A program made the position numbers and the translations under genes. DNA of 64,000 nucleotides from Adiantum capillus-veneris (Eukaryota > Streptophyta > Polypodiopsida > Polypodiales > Pteridaceae). The stretch covers positions 107,235,054 through 107,299,053 of the forward strand of contig CM043949.1 in NCBI GenBank assembly GCA_014529385.2, in the 5' to 3' direction. The notes under the pieces are model-generated. The model had not been told where the DNA came from, searched no databases, and saw only the letters and a list, made by a program, of their open reading frames with translations. Of this stretch, positions 48,701-58,439 are shown one piece after another (positions within the stretch are counted from its first letter, which is position 1; each line of letters opens with the position of its first letter).

Positions 48701-51700
48701 GTGACACCCATGATGGCCAGTCTTGGCAATGCTAAATACTAGAGTTCCGTGTTGTGCAACAATTGGGACTTTCGAGTGAGGATCGAAATACACCCACCAA
48801 CCTTGATGCGATGGTAAAAGAGCGTGTCTCCTGATGTAGCCATGCCAATCAGGTGGAATAGCCCCATCAATCTCTCTGATATGAGTAGCAACCCCTCTAC
48901 GAATCCCGAAGGTAGCGCCAATAACCTGTGCACCAACCAAGTAAGCATCTCATCAACTGCATAAAGAGCGTGCTGGCCCATCATCCCATCTAGAGCCAAT
49001 GTGAGTCCGTCAGTCTACCTGATGCCCTCCTGAATCTGTAACAACAAGTGGCTGCCTCGCTACCTCCTCGACACAAGAAGACGGGTGCCGAATCAAAGCA
49101 AGACGCAATTCCTTCCAAATCCGCAGTAAGCAGCACATAAATGGTGACAAATGAGACGTATCCAAAGATGTATCTTCGAAAATGAATCTGATGGTGGGTC
49201 CAAAGCCTCAATGCCTCTAGCTACAAGAAAGAGGGCGTGGACTCGAAAGCAAGCCTCCTTGAGGGCAGGAGAAGAATCACCCAGAAAGCGTGTGAAGCTG
49301 TAGTCGAAGAAGTCTCAGCGTCTGCGAATGTCGAAGCTAGTCAAACCTCTAGGGACCGATGCAAAGGGAGAAGTTTGCACCAAAAAGGCGGCCTCAAGTG
49401 GGGCTGTCCCTCTCGATCCACATGGCTCGCAGCAAAAGCACTACCAAGAGAACGCCTCGCAGTAGACGCGTGTCCAGTCCCCTGCGTCTGAGGAGTGGAG
49501 GAGGGGTCGGGAGATGAGGCTGTGGGTCCCATCGGGGAGAGAGGAGGGGCAGGAAGCGAAGGTGGAGAGAGAAGGGGCCGGGAGGTGAAGGTGGAGAGAG
49601 AGGAGAGGTCGAGAGATGAGACAGTGGGCCTCATCGGGGAGAGAGGAGGGGCGGGAAGCGAAGGTGGAGAGAGGAGGGGCCGGGAGGTGAAGGTGGAGAG
49701 AGGAGGGGTCGGGAGATGAGGCAGTGGGCCTCATTGGGGAGAGAGGAGGGGCGGGAGCCTGGAGGCCAACCGTTAGTTGTCTGATCGCTAGTCTCAGTCG
49801 AGGTAACAGCCTGTGCGTCCTGTGTATCTGGCTGTTGGGCATGCTCAGCCTTGGGAGGCTGTGCTTGTGCTGTAGGTCGAGGTCTCCTATGAGGACATGC
49901 CTTTGCCAAATGGCCCATCTGTCTGCAAATGAAACACTGATTCAGGAGGCCCGAATACTCCACCCTCTGACGGAACCAACCTCCACTCACCCGAGGTAGT
50001 AGGATGACCTTCGGGAGAGTGTGGGTGTCCCTAACCAGAACATGCACTGTGGGTATGCCTGCCGCCTTGGCAGCTACAGAGGCTGCCGTGCGAGGTGTCT
50101 CCAAGACAGTCCCAATCGCTGAGCCTATCCTGGAAAGGAGCGGAAGGTACTCCCTCCCCAAGCCGGGGAAGCAGACTGAGATGGGCAGGCCTGCCTCCTT
50201 GACAAGAACGTCGATAGCTGGGTCGAAACCATGGCGCCACTGTCGAAAGTGTGCTCGAACTGCTCGGATGGCCAAGGGGCTCATCGCAATGACCTTGGAC
50301 GCCATCTCGGGAGTCTCAAACTCTATTTGGTAGTAGTCCCGTCAGAGAAGTTGAACACTGAGGATCTTGCCCACCTCTGCGAGAAGGCGGGCCTGGAGGA
50401 GATCACGCACCTCCCCTCTGTTGGGTGTGGTGCCGAGAATCTTGCAGATAACAGAGGTGGCCTGGAGGCGCGCCACCTCTGCCTCTAAACTCGCTTGCTC
50501 TGTTGGCGAAAGAGCAAGTTGGATGGTGGGTTTTGCAGGGTCGGGCGAGGGGGCTTCAGTGGAGTCACTCTGTGGCGGAGCAGAATCCTCCATCTGTGTC
50601 TGCTGCTGTGAAGACGGGCGAAGGCGAACGAGAGCGTTGAAGAAGAAGCTAAAAGAGGCAAATGGCTAAGTCGCTTCCACTGGGAAACAACACCAAGGGC
50701 AAGCTCAAGTGAGCAAACCAGCGAGCGACAGTAGAAGGGGAGGGGGGGGAGATGAGCGAGGAGCGTTGGGCAGGACGCCATGCGGGCTACCTCAGCCCAG
50801 CAGCCTGCAGGGGCAGCGCGAGGCAAGGGCGGGCAGGGTGGGGCAGATGGCGATGGCGAGAGCGTGAGGAGAGGGGGCAGCGAGGGCGAAAGGGCAGGGG
50901 GCAGAGTGAGCTGATGGGGGGGTGGGGGGGGGGGGTAAGGGGTAGCGATGGTGAGGGAGGAGCGTGAGCAGCAGCGAGTAATCAGTAGATTACTACATGC
51001 TTTGAGTTGATGGAAACATTACTTGCTTTGTGTAGATTGTACAATGCACACATATCATCAGAGTTTAAATACTTGTCTTGGCCGAAGTTGTCAAAGAAAC
51101 AAATGAGATGGGAGAACATTTTGTGTCACGTTTGTGACTTAACTACATTACAATACTTACTCATTGATGCAGATACGCGAAGTGCCATGCCAAGGAGGAC
51201 CCCTGCGCTTGGATGGTCACACCCCTTCGCCCAAGAGACGTGCCTCTTCGCCAGAAGCCACACTCTTTCGACGACTGGTCACACCCCTTCGCTCTACGGG
51301 TGCGACTCTTCGCCCAATGGTTGCAGCTCTTTGCCGAAAGGATGTGTCTTTACATCTAAAGTCACGTCTCTTCACCAAGAGATGTGTCTTTTCATTTATG
51401 TCTCTTCGTCTCCTATATAAGGAGCCCTTGTATCACACTTTCAATCAATCAATCAAACACAGAGTCTTCTGAGTCTTTCTTTGAGTTGAGTTCAGTTTCT
51501 TAAGTTTTAATCATGAGTTTAAATACTTAATAAAGGATTAGTACCTAGAATCTTCACAGTGGTATCAGAGCAAAATTTTTTCCCGGGACCCTACGGTTGT
51601 GAGCCTCTCACCCTTGACACTACACTCTATCCCCCCTTCCGGGCGATGTATGGAATCGGAAGAACGGTGGCTTACGCACACATCTCGATATGAGGTAACA

Positions 51701-53020
51701 TAAATTACTTATGTTCTTGTATAAAAAAATATAATACGGTCACCCAGAAACAGCAGCATGGCTATGTGCATGTGTGATTCGCGTGCTGCTGCATGGATAA
51801 GAGCGGAAGTGTGTGCCTTTTCAAAGTGCTAAGGAGTACCTGTGAACCTGTGAGTACCCGTGAGCACCCCTTGGCGGACTCCTTGCTCCGACGGGCTGAA
51901 ATTTTAGGCAGGCTGCTTTGCACCCCTTCGCGGTGTCTCTTCGTTGGTGACTCCCCACATGGTCTAACTCACCCAAAGGGCGCCCGCCTCAAGGGGCATC
52001 CTCAGCACAGCCAGCCCTCGATGACACCTCTTTGTCAAGCAACGCTTCGCAAGGCATAATAAGAGGCTGCGCTGCAAATTAGAACCAGCCAGCGTACGTT
52101 TTATAAAAGAAGCCAGCGCTGAATTTTAAAAGAGGGCAACCCTTCAAAATTTTAAAGGGCCTTGACCGGCCGCCCAATTAACTTAAGTGGGTACCCATTG
52201 GGTACCAAATCTTTTTATAAAAAAAAGATTACAAACAGCCAGTGCTATGGGCAATTGCAACCAGCGTGAGTACAATTCGCTGCCCCCTCTTCACCCAATT
52301 CTCTGCCCTCTGCAGTCTGGCCTTCGCTTGGTGCGCGCGCGGGATTCCATAAACAAGCTCACTTTGTACCAATAAAGAAGATAGTGAAGCTGGATTATTC
52401 GGCTAAACTGTTCATTGCACAGATCTTTCAGATTCATTGGATGTTTAAATCTGTTGTGTCAGACAAAGACCCTACATTTATCAGTATTTTGGAGAGCAGT
52501 GTGTGAGAATTTGGGTACGATACTCAAGTTGTTTTCCTTGTTCAATCCACAAATCGTGAGCAGTGAGAGATTACCAACTCAATGGTATTGGACTTGTTGA
52601 AATGTTACATCCCTGGTCATAAGTGGGAAAAGTAGTTGCCATTGGTGGAGTTTGCTACAGCACCATATGTACATAATGGGAAGGCACCGTTTGAGAAAGT
52701 TGAGGGTGGTTCCATCTAGTCTGTGCACTTTAGGTAGATCATTTTGTAGAGGATGTAGCCACATTTTGTAAAGAAGCCTCAAGAATGGTATAAGAGAGCA
52801 GCAGACAGGCATCGCATGATTGCTGCGACTTTGAGTTAAAGCAAGGTGATTGGCTGCTTCTTAAGTTTGAGAATAAGAAAGATGAATCTTTATCGAAATC
52901 CAAGTATGAGATACTATGGACCCTTTCAATTCTTAAAAAAATCAATGATGAATGCTTTAAACTAAAGTTGCTAGAAACTTGGAGGACTCACCATGCTTTT
53001 TATGTGAGTCTTCTACGATC

Positions 53021-53096
<76 letters not shown>

Positions 53097-56000
53097 GAAA
53101 TGAATTGTTATATTAACGTCTTCAAAAGGTCAGAGTGACCTATGAGACCAAACTGATACAAAAGTGGTGAATCTGGTACAATGTCTGAAAAGTGTGAGAG
53201 TGTGAAAATAAATGCAAAAAACTAAATACAAAGTATTAGATAAACTTCTTAGGAGCATTCTGGGTGTCTGACTAGAATGCTTCTAATCCTTTGTTGTAGT
53301 CTCCTCTGGTGAAGTGTGCTTTTGCATCTCGGTCGTGGTGGTCTCGATTTCCTAAGCTCAATCGCCGTGTCAATGAGGGTGCCTTTGGTATGAATGTGGG
53401 TACTCCTTTGTGCTCGCTGCTGGCCTCTTGCTTCTCCTTCCATTCCTGCTTCTCTCAATCCGAAGAAATCTGTGATCTGCCTCTGAGGTTGTAGTGCTCT
53501 TTTTCTTCTCATTAGATTATCCCTGTGCCGATGTAGTTCCAGTAGGTACAGGCCTAAGCACCTTTGATCTTGGTATTGCATGACTTTATCTAGAGGTCCA
53601 AAGCCTTCTTTAAATAGGCAATGGAAACGCCCACGTATCTCATAGTATACGGTGCAATGGCATATGTAGTGTAATTCTGTCTCCGGCTCCATTCCGCATA
53701 ACTTGCAAATTCTGCTCTCAGGTGGGATTCCCCTAAATCTGCCAAATTCAATTTCCAGCTGGTGTGAGGATGTACGAATCTGACCAATAGCACATCTCAA
53801 ACCATGAGACAGGTGGGTATCCATGTAGTTCGGGCGAATCACAAAACCATCTTCAGCTAGCTGTAGGAAGTTTTCTTTGTAGTCGGCCATCTTCGTGCCC
53901 AATTCTTGTGTAGGGTCTACCCATGTCCTCTTAGTGTCCAACTGTATAAGATCCTGGCGGATGATTTTATTAATCTCCGTTCGTGTGATTGCCAGTGATG
54001 GAGCCTCAAGAGAGTATTGGAAGGGGGGTAATCTTTCCATACTCAACCCATGTCTCTGAAACCACGAGGACAGTTGCGCATACCAGGATGATGTATCTCC
54101 TTTCATTGCTAACTGTCGAGAGGATTCGAGGGACAATCTAGTATATCGGCAATTATTTGTATCCCACAAACCATGTATAAAGGACACTGATCTGGTAAGA
54201 GCTTCAATTTCTATCGGAGGGGCAGCTAGTTCCGCTCGGATAATCGCCTGTGGTACGGAGGCCTTGGCTCTAATCATTCGGGAAATCATAGATACCAACG
54301 GTCTCTCCATTGACTTCCAATTATCCTGATCCACAGATGGTCCCCAAATTTGGACCCCATAAAGCATAGCCGAAGCCACCACAGTATCAAAGAGCCAAAG
54401 TTTTGTTCTTGGTTCTTGAAACTACACTTGTGAACACATCCTCTCCAACCCTCCCAAGGCCGCAGAGGCTCTGGACAATCTAGCATCCGCTGCTTTCTTA
54501 AGAGTAAACTTCGGTCCTGTAAATACCACACCAAGGTATGTATATGCATCTGTGTACTCTACTGTATCCTGGCCATATGCAAATGTAGGTGCCGATCTCC
54601 TAACCCACTGCAGTGTGGTGTTAAACACCATTACTTTGGTTTTACCCAAATTCACCGACAATCCGCTGTCCTCCGCGAATTTATGTAATGCATCTAACTG
54701 CCTCTGCATTCCATCTAGTGATTTTGCTATCAATACAATATCATCTGCATACAACAACAAAGGGATCCATGACCCTGCAAGTTGAGCACCTCTGTCACCC
54801 TCTCTATCAATGTAATCTAATACCTCATCTATATACATACCAAATAAAGTAGGGGACAGTGGGCATCCCTGCTTTACTCCAACGGTGGAATGAACAATGT
54901 CGGAATCCCCTTCTGGAGTACGTACATAACCAGTTACTGACCCGTATAAGGCCATGATCCCCCAGATAATCTCTTTGGGGACCCCTAACTCTTGCATTCT
55001 GTGCATCAATCTGGCCCTTGGTACTGTATCAAAAGCTTTCCGAAAATCCACAAAGCAACAATACATCCTTCTCCCGCTTGCTCTTCCTTCCTCAATAATG
55101 GCTCTGAGCGTAAGAATATGATCTAGAGTGGAATAACCCCTCCTGAATCCAGCTTGTCCTGTTGCCCTTACCCTCATTCTCTGCCCATCTACTCAATTTT
55201 TGTTCCAAAATGGATGCATACAATCGGGTCAATGTGTGACCCACCATAATGGTACGGTAGTTCCCGGGTATCATAGGATCCCCTGACTTGAAAATAGGTA
55301 CGATAGTAGATAATTTCCAAGATTCAGGTAATCCTTCACACATGACCCGATTAAACAGACGAGCAAGGACTTCTGAAAGTAGATCCTTTGCATGGATCAG
55401 ATGTTCTGCTACTAGACGCTCATGATCATATGCTCTTCTTGTCTTCATCTTATCAATGGATTTTTCCACCATTTCCGTAGTAAAGAAAGTACTAGTAGTA
55501 GGGCATGGCTCTAGCGGATCTGGTAATGGAGGCTGTCCAGATACCATATATAATGATGTTACATATTGACCCCAAATCTCAAGAGAAGTAATTGTCGGAG
55601 GCGATGAGTGCTCGTGAAATAAACGCCAGGCCTCATGTGAGTCCTGACTCAAGAAGAGCTGATATAAATCCCTCTCCAGTTTGTCTAAAAATGCCCTTTT
55701 CTTGCGACGTACTATACGCCGAAGAGCAATCCGAGACTGCTTATATGTGATGATCCCAAGTGTAAGCTCTTTCTGGACCTGGGTTCTCGTCTCTCTGCAT
55801 TCCTCGTCGTACCAACTGTTTTGAGGCATGTTCCCAGATCCTCTCTTCTGATCAGGCTGAGTATGTGGGTATGCCTCTTGTGCTGCTCCATGTAGTATCT
55901 CTGTTAGCTGAGAAGTAATCTCCTCTACAATATATACTGGCTCGGCTGCCCACATCCTATTATAGATCTATTCCACATAGACTGAATCAGTCTCTGGTGT

Positions 56001-58391
56001 GAAAGTATCTCTTGTGTGCGTCTTCTTCCTTAGTACTTGAGAGGCATTGTATTGGAAGGAGATTGATAAGGTCAAGAGAGCATGATCCACTGCAATCCCA
56101 ACCGGTCTGGGTCCCACCTTAAAGTCCTCGATACTAGAAATAAAGCTTGGTGAAGTCATGACATAATCCACTGTACTGGCCCCATGCCTGTGCGGGAAGC
56201 ATGTGAATCCCCCAGATAAAGGGAAATTCTCTAGACCATTAAGTATGGCCAAACCATGTGTCTCCCATATTCAGTGTGTTCTTTCCTGTGAGTTTCTAGT
56301 AAGCCCCTCCTGTGATAAATCCACTTCTCTGAGCATTTCCTCAGAAGTATCATAGAATACTGCTTGAGAGTTGGCCGTTCTGGCATTAAAGTCTCCTAAG
56401 AGAACGATGTCTCCATCTCTAGAGAAATCCTATATGTCATTATTCAATATGGAGAAGGGGACTGTCCTTTAGGTGAGGAGTAGACTGATGTACTTGGAGG
56501 GAAGTAGCATATAGCGATATATAGAAATCTACCTGTCTCGGCTCTCATTCTCACCCACATATACCTTTCTTGTTCATCTTTCGTGATAATCTGTAGTAGT
56601 GGTTTCAGCTCCTCTTGAAATAAGACTGCTACTCCTCTTGAACCCCGGCTACCTCGTATAGATCTCTTGTCTGGTCGACCAGCTGTTCCCATAAATACCC
56701 CTTCACATGTGGCATAAGCTGTCCCTGTATCTGGTGTGTCTCTGAGTAGAAAACTATGTCTCTGTCCCTAAAGCTGTCTTCAAAGGCACCTACATCTAGC
56801 CTACATGATCCATTACAATTCCGCGCCGCTATCCGGAGCGTCGCTCCATAGGTCTCGCACCGTCATGATGAGCGCTTTTCCAGAACCACTACTTTCCCTC
56901 CTCTATAAAAGGCGATTTTCCCCTTTTCTCTTGTTGCCTTGATCTCTGGCATCAACTCTTGCATGTGTGCCACTTGTGCCAATGTAAGGTCATCTCCCAG
57001 GAAAATACCGGTTTTCTTAAGAGTTGGCCTCTTCTTTAGAAATTCTATCCTTATTTCTATATTCGGGAAGCGGAGAATAAGTGCCCTATCCTTTACGTTT
57101 CCCTTCTCATCGATTCCTTTCTTGCCCACTCTCCATGCACTTGTGTGAGTAGGCTCTGTGATGCCCATGCGTTGTAGCAGTTCCCTCACTTCTTCATCTA
57201 CATTCTCTTTGTCTTTGACTCCTGTGACCCGCACATGCAGAGCCCGATTCTTCCTTTCTGCTCTTCCTCAATGGTCATATTAATAATGGTGGAAGTAGGT
57301 GTGGTCTCAGGCATCTGGGCCTTCCCTTTCTTCGCATCCTCAATCGATTTCTCTGCTTCATCAACCTTTTCTTGTGTCTTAACAAGACGTTCCGCCCATG
57401 AAGATGCCGTTTTCGATTTCTGTTCATCTCCTTCCCGTAGAGCTTTCATATGATCCTTCATGTCCTCGAGCTCCTTCAGCACTGAAGGTTGGTAGTCTCC
57501 CTTCTCCTTAGTTGCAGATTTGCAAGCCGCAAGTTCTCCTTTTAGCTCCTCGATTATTGCATCTTTTTCCTCCATGTGCTTTTCCATATTTGTTCTCCAT
57601 GCTTCAAAACTTGCTACTGCCTCATCGAGTTTCTTTTGCATAACGCATTTTGTTACATTTACTTCGGCCTTGATTAGGTTTCGTAATTCCGTTTTCACGA
57701 TCTGAATTTCCTCATTCTGTATCCCCCGGATCTCTCTCCTTAGTTCTCTCATCATGTCTCCATACATGGAGTTCCTGTAGCTCTCAGCGTTCGCGTGCAT
57801 TTCCTTCCTGATGTCATCCCTCATATAGTTTAGCTCTGATTTGAGCATCACCTGGACCTTCTCCATCTGTAGCTCATCATGTATCCTGGAGGTTTTCCCA
57901 ACGCGTAAGGATCCTGGTGATAGTATAGTATCTTTGTTTCTTCGTTTGAAAGTAGCCGTTGTTTTTTTTGGGGTGGTGTAGCTATCTACACTCGACCCTT
58001 CCCTTTCGGTAGGCGGGTCCATCGAACCCGAGCCCCAAATGTGGGGTAGGCTACTAGGGTACTAGGGTGAGGGACTGAGAGTATGGCAAACTTAACCAGT
58101 TTACCTTAAGGCCTTAAATCTCTTTAAACTTGAACGCAAAGAGAAGGCTTAAAATCTCTTTAAAATTAAAATTTACCTTAAGGCTTAAAATTGAAATAAA
58201 TTTGAACGTTGGAGATATTGACTTCCTACACGTAGAACAGCTGGGGCGTGCGTAGGACTGCTGGACTTGCTACGCGTAGAACAGCTTGACTTGCTACGCG
58301 TAGGACTGCGCGGGACATGTGGGCAGCGCGAGCCTCAGGGCAGTGTGAGCGCGAGCATCAGCAGCCCACCATCAGCAGTCCTTCACGCGTA

Positions 58392-58439
<48 letters not shown>

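Larger units (their letters stand above)
47529..51000 (-). mobile_element. Antisense plant L1 LINE with internal deletion
   Basis: From right to left it has a GC-rich 5' UTR (about 51000-50594), ORF1 (50593-49500), then directly the 3' half of ORF2 (about 49230-47820) with zf-RVT and a 3' region. The endonuclease and RT are deleted between 49500 and 49230. It is a distinct family from A, judged by its zf-RVT sequence. No poly(T) marks its end, so the left boundary is approximate. Confidence 0.78.
53092..58390 (-). mobile_element. LINE family B, copy B, antisense, near full length
   Basis: On the minus strand: 5' region (58390-58023), ORF1 (58022-56863), ORF2 endonuclease, RT and C-terminus (about 56860-53249), 3' UTR and a CATTT-type tail meeting (GA)n. 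A second (GA)n tract at 58394-58435 abuts the other end. It is longer at the 5' side than copy A. Several frameshifts and stops are present. The exact 5' end is inferred from the (GA)n boundary. Confidence 0.85.
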
